Shown here one piece after another: positions 12,326-22,379 of a stretch of DNA of 64,000 nucleotides. The notes beneath the pieces were generated by a model. The model was not told the origin of the DNA. It saw only the letters and a program-made list of their open reading frames with translations, and made no database searches. A program made the translations under genes and the position numbers. This DNA is from Clarireedia homoeocarpa (taxonomy: Eukaryota > Ascomycota > Leotiomycetes > Helotiales > Rutstroemiaceae): positions 1,240,001 to 1,304,000 of the forward strand of contig LNKV01000002.1 in NCBI GenBank assembly GCA_001465935.1, in the 5' to 3' direction. Position 1 is the stretch's first letter. Every line of letters begins with the position of its first letter.

Positions 12326-13720
12326 CTAAGGCGTCTCATAAGACTCCGTAGCCAACTCTACATACCAATTCAACTCCGGCGCATACGCAGCTGCAGGCCT
12401 AGCCAACACGGCCTGCGTGATCGCCTTCTTATTCTTATTGAAGGGTAACACAGACACCCCTTTAAATCTGTCTGCAATCCAGTCCATCCACACACTTTGC
12501 GCGCCTGTTATCGCAGGAATATGACTTGTATTTGGCAAGCGAAGAAACTCCAACTGAGAGGTCGGATATCGGGATGTAGTGGCGTTGACGGCGGTTACAG
12601 TGAGGTTGATGTTTAGCAGGGGATCGGTTTCTCCGTGAATTATGAGTAGCGGCCCGCCGATTTGCTGATTGTAGTTCGCGGTCAGGTTGATGTATTTCAG
12701 GACCCAAGGATTGCTGCGCCAGTTGGGGGTTAGGAGGGTTCCTGCTGCGGCAGGCTCGAGAAGTAGATCCATGATGACGGAGCTGCATCCCTCCAGTGCT
12801 AAAACCTCGTCCAGGAGTTGTAATCCTTCGGGTGTGATGATGTCTTGTATGTTAAAGTCGGGGAATATAGATGCGATTGTTGGAGCCATAATTGCACCCA
12901 GTAGTGTCCCTACTGGATCGGCAATTCCAAGACTATTGGTCAGTGGTGAGACGGCCACAGCACCTAGATATCCTGGAACGGGGGAAATAGCTTGTCTACG
13001 TGCAACAGCCCATACAGCACCTCCACCCTGAGAGTGCCCTGCTACAACAAAGCTTTGAGATAGCTCAGGAAAGGCTTGGCGTGCAGCTTGCACAGAATAG
13101 ACAACGTCATTAGCAGCCGCCGGACTCGCGAGATACTCGTGCATGATAGCCTTTCCATCTACGCTTACACCCAGACCTGCGTAATCGGTAGCAACGACGA
13201 CGTAGCCTTGTAGAGCCAGTTGATACGGTGCTAGAAAGTGCTGCCACAGGTTACGGAAGTGGGATGGTGCGCATTCGGGGGAAATGCCAGTGGTGCCGTG
13301 GGCCCAGGCAACAATTTGGTAGCCGTCGCTGAGTTTTCGTGGGGATAGGGGCCAGAGAATGTAGGCTGAGACGGGAACGAGACTGCCGTTTAAGGTCTTG
13401 GATTGGTATATGATGCGAGAGATGGCTGTGTTGGGTGGGATGGTGTAGGCGGAAGAGTTTGCGTCTTCTTGAACTTTGATCAGAGATCCTGCGGGTAGCT
13501 TTGATGTATTGGAGGATATGGCGTAGAATGGGTCTGTTTTGACAGAACCATGAGCCCAGCCCGAGCGCTCGAAGTCAAGAGCTTCCTGAATGGGGCTAGG
13601 GAGATAAGTTGGCTCGACTGTTGAACTGGTACTTTGTTCTGTTGTTGAGATGTCATTTTGCGCTGTTGCAGCTGCAGTAAGGATCGCACAACAAGCGAGA
13701 AATAGAAAAGGAGACTTCAT
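12326..13720 (-). CDS. secretory lipase, alpha/beta-hydrolase
   Basis: A single intronless frame of 464 aa. Residues 1-20 form a clear signal peptide (MKSPFLFLACCAILTAAATA), so the enzyme is probably secreted. The alpha/beta-hydrolase core carries the fungal secretory-lipase (LIP) hallmarks: an AWAHGTTG oxyanion-hole segment at 138-145 and the nucleophile elbow GHSQGG at 228-233 with Ser230. Asp366 (in HGETDPLL) and His400 (in NTSHIP) are good candidates for the rest of the triad. Several N-x-S/T sites fit an extracellular glycoprotein. The family hydrolyses triacylglycerols or other esters; the substrate cannot be told from sequence. I chose the ATG giving the best signal peptide; in-frame ATGs at 13732 and 13780 lie upstream. 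It is convergent with the KH-domain gene and divergent from the TRAPPC13 gene. Confidence 0.9.
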   Translation of the reverse strand: MKSPFLFLACCAILTAAATAQNDISTTEQSTSSTVEPTYLPSPIQEALDFERSGWAHGSVKTDPFYAISSNTSKLPAGSLIKVQEDANSSAYTIPPNTAISRIIYQSKTLNGSLVPVSAYILWPLSPRKLSDGYQIVAWAHGTTGISPECAPSHFRNLWQHFLAPYQLALQGYVVVATDYAGLGVSVDGKAIMHEYLASPAAANDVVYSVQAARQAFPELSQSFVVAGHSQGGGAVWAVARRQAISPVPGYLGAVAVSPLTNSLGIADPVGTLLGAIMAPTIASIFPDFNIQDIITPEGLQLLDEVLALEGCSSVIMDLLLEPAAAGTLLTPNWRSNPWVLKYINLTANYNQQIGGPLLIIHGETDPLLNINLTVTAVNATTSRYPTSQLEFLRLPNTSHIPAITGAQSVWMDWIADRFKGVSVLPFNKNKKAITQAVLARPAAAYAPELNWYVELATESYETP

Positions 13721-14460
13721 TTTATTTGTCATTCGAAAGCAGTGCAGTAGATGAGTTAACTGCAAACACAACACGGACAAAAAGGATATCTACAAGTATA
13801 TAATACATTGCAGCAGCGCTGTGACTCCACGAAGCAATGAGAAAAAGAAGCAAGGATCGATCAGTATGCATCATGCAACACGCAGTATGACCACACGAGC
13901 AATATCGTCATCCCTGGCTAAACCATTCATCTTCAAAATATCTCGCTCTACATGCGCGGATGGCTGATAGATCCGCTGTAAACCCGCGGATATCCAGACT
14001 TACATGTCTAGTAGCTTGGGTAAATGGAAGAGGTTTGCGAATGCAGCTGCATAGCAAGGGGAAGAACCAACGAGACGTGATACTTCGTATAGAGTCAATT
14101 CTGTTTAGGAGTCATCCGGTGTGTTGATGTTGCCCAGGAAGAATCTTGCAATGCACGAGAAAAAACACTGAGAATCATTCCGTTATCTTGAGCTGGGTAG
14201 CGAAAAGAAAGTCTTGCTAGTACGGTATGTAATCAGGTTGCAAGGTTGCAGTGACGTTCGTGATGTGGCTGTCGAAAGTTGCCCATTCATTTGGAGTCAG
14301 TCCCACGATAACGGCGATAAGAAGGCGGTGAGGTGGCAGAAATTGAGTCGACCTTGGCTTGAATGTTCACCTCGTCTGCTTCTCTGAAGATTTGCGACAA
14401 TTCTGTTATGAGACTCATTTTGTGAAATCTGCCCTATGTAATGATTCATATAGAGGTAGA
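13721..14460. promoter_or_regulatory. bidirectional promoter, lipase / TRAPPC13
   Basis: This 740-bp gap lies between divergent starts. No ORF with protein-like features was found. Several CGCGGAT / TCCGCGG-like words occur at 13955-13995 and may be zinc-cluster factor half-sites; this is speculative. Confidence 0.4.
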
Positions 14461-15557
14461 ATGTCACATCAAAGGAATATATCAACTGTTGATGGTGCAA
14501 AGGAACCGCATTCTGTCAGTTTGAAGGTCCTCAGGTATGTGTTCACAAGAGGAGAGCTTGTCAGTCAATTATACTAATGCACTTCATGGTGATTAGACTC
14601 TCTCGGCCTTCGCTCTCGGTTCAGCATCCCCTCCCCCTTCCCACGCCTTCTCCCTCGCCATCTTCTGAATCCCAGCTTCTCTTTCCTGCTGCCTCAGCGT
14701 CTCTGGCCTACCCTACCAACAAACCCTCAAACTTCATAATCTCTCCTCTCCTCACGCTTCCTCCTGCGTTCGGCTCCGCCTATGTCGGCGAAACATTCTC
14801 CTGCACTCTCTGTGCCAACAATGAAATTCATCCCGCCTCCCTAGAGGACCCCGTGCCTCCTTCCAAATCCATAAGCTCCATAAGCCTCCACGCCGAAATG
14901 AAGATCCCCTCCAATACCAATGCTATTCCTCTCTCTCTCTCAGGCCCCGACGCGTTGGAATCGCAATCCCTCCAGAAAGTTCTGCACTTCGATCTGAAAG
15001 AAGAAGGCTCGCACGTCCTCGCCGTCACCGTAACCTACACGGAATCTCTACCCGCTTCCACACCTGATGAAGAGCCCAAAATCCGTGTTCGCACGTTCCG
15101 TAAACTCTATCAATTCATATGCAAAGGGTGTTTAATCGTCCGCACTAAAACCGGACCTTTACCGACGAAGACGTCTGGGCCGGGTGTCAAAAGATATGCG
15201 CTGGAAGCGCAGTTGGAGAATATAACGGAGGATAATCCGATTACGTTGACTCTGGTGCATTTATCAACCACGAAGGGGTTCGCTTCGACGAGCTTGAATT
15301 GGGAGATTGTAATGGAGGGAGAAGGAGAAGAGGATATGGAACGACCGGTATTGAGTCCAGGGGATGTGAGACAAATTTGCTTTTTGGTGGAGGAGAAGGA
15401 GGAAATAGAAGGAGAAGAGGGCGAAGATAGTGAGGCAGATGGGAAGGAGATAGTGGATGGGAGGTTGATATTTGGGGTTTTAAGCATCGGATGGCGCGGG
15501 GCAATGGGGAACAAGGGCTTTTTAAGTACAGGAAATCTTGGGGTGAGAGTAAGGTAA
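14461..15557 (+). CDS. TRAPPC13: TRAPP complex subunit TRAPPC13 homologue (DUF974)
   Basis: Two exons, 14461-14534 and 14597-15557, giving 344 aa. The short first exon is needed: it contributes VSLKVLR, which joins LSRPSL in the second exon to form the conserved family N-terminus. Other diagnostic pieces are LTLPPAFGSAYVGETFS (about 60-80), the beta-rich KVLHFDLKEEGSHVLAVTVTY, and the C-terminal GVLSIGWRGAMGNKGFLSTG, which lines up with the human TRAPPC13 ending. TRAPPC13 belongs to the TRAPPIII-type tethering complex, which activates Rab1/Ypt1 in ER-Golgi traffic and autophagy. An acidic low-complexity insertion (EEKEEIEGEEGEDSEADG) lies near the C-terminus. The stop lies 92 bp from that of the convergent PPR gene. 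Confidence 0.9.
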
Positions 15558-15649
15558 CATGCACAAACCCATGTGAGCAAAAAGAATAAGACAAGCGCGA
15601 TGAGAGTTTTTGTGTCTTGTGATTCATTTAATTTACAATGATATACACC

Positions 15650-17446
15650 TCAAAGAGATCCAGGTGGAGTATCCTCACTGTTGAGAATATGCTTAAGATC
15701 AGTCATAACCACATCCAACTCTCTTTCTTCAGGATGCCATCTCGTCTTGATCTGTTCCCAGATAGTCAGCGCCCTAGACTTCCCCGAGCACTTCGCAAAA
15801 GCCTTAAGCACCGCGCTGACCATCCATGTTGAGATATACAAGTCTTCTACACTCTTTTCAAGAGCATTCCAATACGCTTTCCATACGCTTTCCAGCCGCG
15901 ACGATGTCCATTCGGTGTACCTCAGACCACCATGGTTGGAAAACCCTTTGAAAAGAGATAGAAACAATGCGCCACTGAGGGGAATGTCAAATTGTAACAT
16001 TTCGTCAAGATATCTAGTTGCTTTGTCCAATTCGCCTGATACAACGGCGCAATGATTAACAAGTATTTTATAGGTAGTCAAATCGGGTGCAATGATAGAA
16101 CTTTGCTGAAGACGTTCACGTTCCTCCGGCCGCTGCTTAGAAATCTTCCCCAGCTTGATCAATGATCGCTTGATTGCTCGTGCATCTTTGAAGTTGCGCG
16201 GCAGTAACTTCGCTCCTGACCGCTCCATATGCATCTTCTTCATTCGTTCGTAGATGTTTTCCGCAGCATTGGGTTCATGAGAACGAATTAGAGCTGAGAT
16301 CATAGCGTTCAGAACAACGGTATCGACGATTTCGCCAGCGTCCACAAGACCTGCGTATGCTGCTCTAGCCCCATCCCCATCACGTTGCAGTCCACAAGCG
16401 TGAATTGCACTAACGTGGTGAAATCGATTCGGCTCGAAGCCTCTCGCCCTCATTTCTTTGTATACCATCTCTGCAAGGGTAAACTTGCCCGCTTTACACG
16501 CGACATCGTAGAGAACGTTGAAGGTGGCATCGTTTCCTCTAACGCCTGCGAATTGCTCCATTTCTTTCCACATCCTAAGAGCAGCTTCAACCTCTACCTC
16601 TGTAGTCTTGGCGACGTATCGTGAAGCGAACGAAATAGCGCTAGTCCATTCTGCTACAGAGAGCGGAATGGCTGTTGCCTTCATATCGTCAACGACTGAA
16701 AAGTACCGAAGCATTGAATGTTCATCTTTTTTCTCTACTACAGATAAATGATGTAGTAGTCTGTGTCGCGTCTTAGATGGTAGATAAGGTGCTCGAGGAC
16801 TTGGAAGCTCCTTATATAGAGTATAGATATGCTCCGGGTCCATGTAAAAGTCTTTTAATGCTTCTGCTAGCTCATGCAGCTTCAATTTTGTGTCATCGTC
16901 GGCGGGCCATTCTCGGTGGGGAGGTGGCCATTCGTCTTCCTCTTTGTCTGAAACAGTCAAGTGAGGTCCATTATTTGTTTGGTTGAGTTGAGGAGATTCC
17001 ATGACTGGTAGCTGATCTGTGTAAGAGTTTCCATCGTATTGATCCACCAATTCCATGAGCTCCTCTCGGGTCCTGTTGGCTTCATTAGAAGTTTCTTCTC
17101 CTTCGGACTGTGCAAAATCCGCAAAATTGCGCCGCCGTAAACCGTCTTTGGGAGAACATAGTCGACGCGCAAAGAGATCCGGGCGATGTGAGGTAAAGAA
17201 GGTAGCAAGCTGGCGGGGTTTAGGACTGTGTTTGGGGCAGTGACTGGCTTTTGCGAGCGAGAAGAAAAACCATGCTTCAAATCTGGTTCGGTTGGAGAAA
17301 TGTTTTTGAGTGCTTGGTCTTGCATGATCATATCTGTTGAGTAACTTTCGCGAAGAACGGAAAAGTTCGAATCGATATAGGAACTGGAGGGCCTGACGAG
17401 GGGCTGCTAGCTTCGAGGCAATGGCACTGCTCGTCGTGGAGGACAT
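15650..17446 (-). CDS. mitochondrial pentatricopeptide-repeat protein
   Basis: An intronless frame of 598 aa from the ATG at 17446; another in-frame ATG at 17461 would add five residues. The N-terminus is rich in S, R, A and aromatic residues and almost free of acidic ones over about 100 residues, a typical mitochondrial presequence. PPR-type helical pairs are visible in the middle (about 265-410, e.g. TFNVLYDVACKAGKFTLAEM and VVLNAMISALIRSHEPNAAE) and again later (about 470-560, TTYKILVNHCAVVSGELDKA). PPR proteins bind organellar RNA in processing, stability or translation; the RNA target is unknown. Divergent transcription from a mitoribosomal protein gene over about 320 bp supports a role in mitochondrial gene expression. 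I could not assign it to a named yeast or Neurospora orthologue. Confidence 0.85.
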   Translation of the reverse strand: MSSTTSSAIASKLAAPRQALQFLYRFELFRSSRKLLNRYDHARPSTQKHFSNRTRFEAWFFFSLAKASHCPKHSPKPRQLATFFTSHRPDLFARRLCSPKDGLRRRNFADFAQSEGEETSNEANRTREELMELVDQYDGNSYTDQLPVMESPQLNQTNNGPHLTVSDKEEDEWPPPHREWPADDDTKLKLHELAEALKDFYMDPEHIYTLYKELPSPRAPYLPSKTRHRLLHHLSVVEKKDEHSMLRYFSVVDDMKATAIPLSVAEWTSAISFASRYVAKTTEVEVEAALRMWKEMEQFAGVRGNDATFNVLYDVACKAGKFTLAEMVYKEMRARGFEPNRFHHVSAIHACGLQRDGDGARAAYAGLVDAGEIVDTVVLNAMISALIRSHEPNAAENIYERMKKMHMERSGAKLLPRNFKDARAIKRSLIKLGKISKQRPEERERLQQSSIIAPDLTTYKILVNHCAVVSGELDKATRYLDEMLQFDIPLSGALFLSLFKGFSNHGGLRYTEWTSSRLESVWKAYWNALEKSVEDLYISTWMVSAVLKAFAKCSGKSRALTIWEQIKTRWHPEERELDVVMTDLKHILNSEDTPPGSL

Positions 17447-17767
17447 GCAAAAGAAGTACATGAGCCGGCTGACATTTTGAGGCTCCCTTTAACCTTCTCT
17501 AGAAACTCATTGGGCTTGTTCAGCTTTGTCGTCGCAAGCTGCCGTAGTTTTTAAGGGCAGATGGTTCAAAAGTTCTTTTGCTTGTCAAAAAGTTCAGAAC
17601 TAGCTATCGTCAAAATTTTGGCGGAAGTTACCGAGCTTCAGAACCACCACAATTTGCGACAAGATTATTGTGACAGACTCTCTGTGCTTCCTAGGACTTC
17701 AACACCATATGTAAGTACCGTTCCCTGGCGAAAGTGCTTTCATTGATATATTTCTTTTCCATAAAGC
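17447..17767. promoter_or_regulatory. shared promoter, PPR gene / mS23, with 5' UTR intron
   Basis: A compact divergent promoter of about 320 bp. On the plus strand a canonical intron, GTAAGT at 17711 to AAAG ending at 17766, sits entirely in the mS23 leader and ends one base before the start codon. Joining the upstream frame (from 17561) to the coding frame fails, so it is a 5' UTR intron rather than a coding one. Confidence 0.6.
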
Positions 17768-18539
17768 ATGAGAGGCCTCAACTTGAAGCCCTCTCGGGTT
17801 TACCAGACGGCTACACTTTTGATGGAGTCTCGGAGTATCACTCAACGGCCACCATGGTACGACATAATTGGAGCAATTCCACCTTCAGAGATTCTTACAC
17901 GGACACAACCCGTTCAACACCGGGTCAGCAATGTCAAGTCAAAGAAGAAGAAGGCAAGCAAGATGTTCCAGCCACAATCAATTGTGTACGAAGAGGACCG
18001 GCTGAGACAGGAATTCTATCGCGACCACCCTTGGGAGCTTGCCAGGCCAAGAATTGTATTGGAGAGTGACGGGCGGGATGGACAAAGATGTGATTGGAGC
18101 AGGCTACAACAGCCTGGTAGACAGCTCACTGGTGAAAGGTATTCCACGACGACTCGGTTGCGATGGCTTCAGTTGACGGTCTTCCAGTGTAGTACAGAGA
18201 CAACTATGGCTCATGCATAATGAACCTGGTATGAGCTCTAGCAAGGCTTATGACATAGCTCGAAAGGAGTTCTACGCCCTTCGACGAGCGGAAGAGATTG
18301 AGCGAAGAGTAGCGAAAGAGGAAGCATTATCTACAGGGGCATACTTTGGAAAGGGTGCGTTAGAAGTGGGAATGGAGTTAGAAGATAAAGCTTATGAGGC
18401 ATGGAAGAAATGGGCGTATGAACAATTGGAGGCTATCAAGCTGCAGAAAGCGGGAGCATACACTGGTGTGGGCACTGGCGAGGAGGAAGCTGTAGAGCCA
18501 GAAGTCGCCTCTGAAGAAGGTGAAGCTTCACTACTGTAA
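17768..18539 (+). CDS. RSM25: mitochondrial small-subunit ribosomal protein mS23 (Rsm25)
   Basis: Two exons, 17768-18138 and 18188-18539, giving 240 aa. The protein matches the fungal mitoribosomal small-subunit protein mS23/Rsm25. Recognisable stretches are LKPSRVYQTATLL near the N-terminus, PPWYDIIGAIPPSEILTRTQPVQHR, FQPQSIVYEEDRLRQEFYRDHPWELARPR, and DWSRLQQPGRQLTGESVVQRQLWLM across the splice. The C-terminal part is helical (AYDIARKEFYALRRAEEIERRVAKEEAL, then GAYFGKGALEVGMELEDK) with an acidic tail. It is a structural component of the 37S subunit in the mitochondrial matrix. The donor of the coding intron is GTATTC, an unusual form, but the splice restores the conserved SVVQRQLW frame. 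It converges on ALG14 with 185 bp between stops. Confidence 0.93.
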
Positions 18540-18724
18540 AAAAGAATTACGAACTGGACAAGAATGGTGTACAATAAGGATGTGGTAGGCATGGTACTTA
18601 TGACTGTAGATGCTTTAGAAGATCTCGAGCAAAACTCGCCGGCATGAGGCGGGTCATATGGGTACTGCATAGCACATCATGTCTGGATCTGCTAGGCATT
18701 GCACAATGTAGGTTATAAGATGTG

Positions 18725-19557
18725 CTAATGAACTAGAAATCCTGCCCACTCTACCTTACGTTTGGTGCCTTCACCGTTTATCTGTTTTGCTAAACCCTCC
18801 CACTGGACAAGAAAACGGTCATAGATACCCAACCATAGTAAAACCTTTCCACTCAAGCTTAGAGTCTTGACCCTAGCCCAGCTCTCTATATAGATTGCTT
18901 GCATCTTCCAAACAGGCGCAACACCTAGGAACTTCAAGGTAAAGCTAGCGAGTAATACGATCACAGCCGTTGCCGGACCGTTTGTGATGATAACATCCGG
19001 ATAGTGATCTCGTAATAGACTTGTCTTTGATATTCTTGACAAGGTTTTCAAACATCCAATCAAACACCACAGTGAAGATATCGGTGCCGTATACAGTGGC
19101 TGATGTATTTCTCTCGCTCGTGGAACCACAATCACATCCCATACCCCGGTTACAGGGTCTACTTCGCCAGCCTTAGTACACTGTGAAGATGGCCGAAGCG
19201 TAGACTGTATCTGCTTTTCGCAATCATGAGCCTTTCCCGAAGAGAAGTTGTCGCCAGCGGATACAATGTAGGTTCTATGCTTATAGAGACTGGGGTCGGT
19301 ATCACGAAGAATTGATACCATCTCCGCAGTGTGACCACCCGAGCCAAGAACTACTACCATATGTGATGGCTGGGTTTTGCTTTTGATGGGAGGGCGGCGA
19401 GATTGCGGAGATACGACATAGAGAAGTCGAAGCTGCGATCATAATGGTCAGTCGAGCATGGCCACATGAGAATTCAATAAAGATCTCTTACGAAGAGTGT
19501 AGTAGTCACAAGTAAGCTTGCAGCGACAAGTAAGGACAACGCTGAAAGGACAGCCAT
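18725..19557 (-). CDS. ALG14: UDP-GlcNAc transferase membrane anchor subunit Alg14
   Basis: Two exons on the minus strand, 19492-19557 and 18725-19432, giving 257 aa. The first exon encodes a hydrophobic N-terminal helix (MAVLSALSLLVAASLLVTTTL) that anchors the protein in the ER membrane. The second begins LRLLYVV and then shows the diagnostic MVVVLGSGGHTAEM glycosyltransferase-fold loop. It continues with DVIITNGPATAVIVLLASFTL and YIESWARVKTLSLSGK, and ends in VEWAGFLVH. Alg14 recruits the catalytic Alg13 to the ER surface; together they add the second GlcNAc to the dolichol-linked oligosaccharide in N-glycosylation. Length and features are full. The short first exon is easily missed by ORF-based annotation. 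Confidence 0.95.
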
Positions 19558-20208
19558 TTCAGAAGTACGAGGTTGAGTGTCTGTTTTGTCCAGCGGATGT
19601 AGAATCAAACAGATTCAAACTCAAGAACCTCACAAGCACTCCCAGCTCGCCCTTGTTACAGCATGTTTCCGAATTGGACGGAGAGATCGGGAAGTGGTGT
19701 AGAATGACAACTCTTGATCCAGTGTAGTGGTTAGAACGGGATGATTGAGCGTGAGCTTAAGTTACTGGTATCTAAACCAAACCCAAAAAGAGCACGAGAT
19801 GGTGAAATGGTAATGAAAATTACCAGATCCGCGTTCTTTGTTCATATCGAGTTTTCAAGAAGCAACCACAGAATTGAGAAGACTTTTCAACCATTACCAA
19901 ATTTGTCTCGACTCTCAGAATTCGACTATGAAATCAGAAGGCGAGTCCGAATGTAAAAGAAATTTTTTGAGGTTCATTATCTCTTGATATTCACACCTCA
20001 CCGCCCCCTTGCACCGCCGAAACCACCATTCATAAACTCCGAACTCACACTATTCCACCAGAGCAGCAGGGATTATTTATGACCGTGCATTCGTGTTCCG
20101 GCAGAATTTCTGCGAAGACCACAAGTAAACAGTCAACAGTGTCGCCGCCCTTCTCATCGTGTCTCGTCGTGTGGTAACCCGTCTTTGTCCACTGAATATC
20201 ATGGCTAT
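19558..20208. promoter_or_regulatory. bidirectional promoter, ALG14 / IMA1
   Basis: A 651-bp gap between divergent starts. Two similar short motifs, TTTCCGAATTGGACGGAGAGATCGG-like at 19669 and TCAGAATTCGACTATGAAATCAG-like at 19916, may be a degenerate local duplication. No gene was recognised. Confidence 0.4.
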
Positions 20209-20330
20209 ATGGCTTCCTTTACCCGCAAGTATCTTGTATGCTTTTATTGCAACAAGAAGTCGAACATCAAATATGATGGAGCCATCTCACAATGGGACTG
20301 TAAGATCTGCGATGCAACCAATTATTTAGA
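20201..20330 (+). promoter_or_regulatory. overlapping out-of-frame upstream ORF at IMA1
   Basis: An ATG at 20201, with A at -3 and G at +4, opens a 42-codon frame that overlaps the IMA1 start at 20209 (T at -3) and ends at the TAG at 20328-20330, just before the first donor. If transcription starts upstream of 20201, scanning ribosomes would meet this frame first. Confidence 0.4.
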
Positions 20331-22379
20331 TGAAGTAAGTCTACCGTCCCATTTACCCTATCCTCGTAGAAAGCATACTACACAAGATACTAATATGCCT
20401 TCAACTCGCAGCATGGCAAAATTACCGATCCTCCTGTCGCAACTTTCGATGCGGCAGACTCTGCTCCTCATTACGCATTCTACCGCGGCGATACCTCAAA
20501 CCTAAAGGACCCCAATTCGATTTTTTGCGCCAAATGTCTGAAAAACCAGCATCTCAAAGTCGCCTCTCTGGCTCAGTTTCATGTTGAAGTTGACCCGGAT
20601 CATCCAAATTATAAAGAATCGGAGCGGAGATTATTCGCCTTCCAGAAGGACCTGGAGAGACGATACCCTCAGATTTGCGACGATTGCGCCCCACGAGCTC
20701 AAGAGGTACGAGATAGATCCGACAAAATCGCAAAGTCGGACTGGCTTGGCAAAATGCTGGATAGATCGCGGGAAAATAGATTCAAAAAGCCAACAGAATT
20801 TTCCTTCATCAACTTCTTGTGCTCCCTTGCCTCAGCACTCTGGTATCTTGGGATCCTCGGGCAAATACTGGCCAATTTTACGGCTCTCGTCTCAGCTACG
20901 AGTTCTGGATTTTTGGAAAGCATTTCTGTGAAATATTTCCCTGCTGTATTCGTCGACTTCGTTAAAATTATTTTCGGTCTCTTCGTATCAAGAACATGGA
21001 TACGATGGAGCTTATATTGCAGTGCTCTATCGTTGTGGTGGAATCCCATGTTCAAGCAGTTAAAATCGGGCTTCACTCGACATATTAAGGGTTATGGTGA
21101 CTGGTATTTCTGCCAGGTGTTTATATTGATAGTCCGAGGACTTTTTTACTCCAAAAGTGCTAGTGGAGATCTTGCGAACCCCTCTTCTTCTATTGCAATG
21201 GTTGTCAACTTCGGCATTCTCTGTGCTACCCTAGGTGTAGGTTGGTCCCGGTACTTCAAGTCTTCAGTTCCGCTGACAAAATGACAGTTTTCGATTGGAG
21301 CACGACGCTGTCTCGTCGTTGATATGACCCCATTATGGAATTCTACTCCTGAACGCCTACGTGTTGAACCCAACTCTGGGACTCCAGACAAAGGTGGAAA
21401 TAGTATGGCTGACATTCTTGATGAAATTTCAGGTACTTCATTTAAAGGCACACGCCACTTGTCTCAATCTACATCATTACCCCCTTGCGAAGGCAATTTG
21501 GGGCACTCATTTGAGTACCCAAAAAACTATGGGCGTGATCAAAAGACAAGATCAAGCTCCAAGAATACTTATGCTACATCACGTAGCTTTGATTCCATTA
21601 ACAATTATGTAGAGCCTTTGCGACATTCCAATGGTTCTGGCACCAACTTTGCGTCACGAAACGGCCCAGAAAGTTCTTACACACAACAGTATGACGGCAC
21701 GAGGAAGCGCCCACCATATACTACTTCGTCGACAGACTTGCCCGTCGCGGAAATGACGCAAGCAGAGTATTTTCAATACTTACAAACGGGACAACTCCCA
21801 AACCGGCTGAACACTGACCCCATTGATGTTGAGCCAATGGATTGGGCTCCCACACGCCCGCAACAAGACTTTAAACCTCAGCACCGTGCTCTGAATCCAG
21901 CACTCAATCCCCAATACAAGGCGCAACCTTTTGGTTCGTCATCTACAACTTTCAATGAACCGTCGCCTTTCCATGGCAAGTTGCCTCCTGCTCCGATCAC
22001 TCCTGCTCAGAGATTACGGAACCCACCAAATCAAGCGAGGCTCACGGTCTCTTCCGAAGAGAAGAAACAGAACTTCTTCAACAGGATGACTAGGAAAAAC
22101 TCCAACGATCTAAGGGACAATATCGGGGACAGCGTTCAGTCTAAACGCGAGATGGAAATTGCACCCCCCAAATTCTTCGCTCCTGAACACCCTGGAAACG
22201 ATCTCGGAAATCAATTGGCAGATCTTCTCACCGGTTTCTCCTTAAGTGCCGATGAGAATGCAAACTCCAGTCAAAAGGTGAAAAAGCGATTCCGCAAGCG
22301 GTACTTCATCCAGGTGATCGTCATCATTGCTGGACTTTACCTTTGGAAGTACACGTCCTCTCAATCGGTTGAAGGTTAG
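20209..22379 (+). CDS. IMA1: Ima1-like inner nuclear membrane protein
   Basis: Three exons, 20209-20334, 20412-21236 and 21288-22379, giving 680 aa. The Ima1 N-terminal domain has paired CxxC motifs (C11/C14, C31/C34, then FCAKC and CDDC) expected to bind zinc. A multi-helix membrane region follows (FSFINFLCSLASALWYLGILGQILA, FPAVFVDFVKIIFGLFV, WYFCQVFILIVRGLFY, IAMVVNFGILCATL). A long, polar, probably nucleoplasmic region comes next, then a final helix near the C-terminus (YFIQVIVIIAGLYLW). This matches S. pombe Ima1 and metazoan Samp1/NET5/TMEM201, inner nuclear membrane proteins linking chromatin and the nuclear envelope. An ATG 8 nt upstream (20201) opens an overlapping frame, described under findings. 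Confidence 0.88.

Noticed and set aside
20185..20208. N-terminal extension of IMA1 to 20185
   Set aside because: It begins at TTG and adds nothing conserved.
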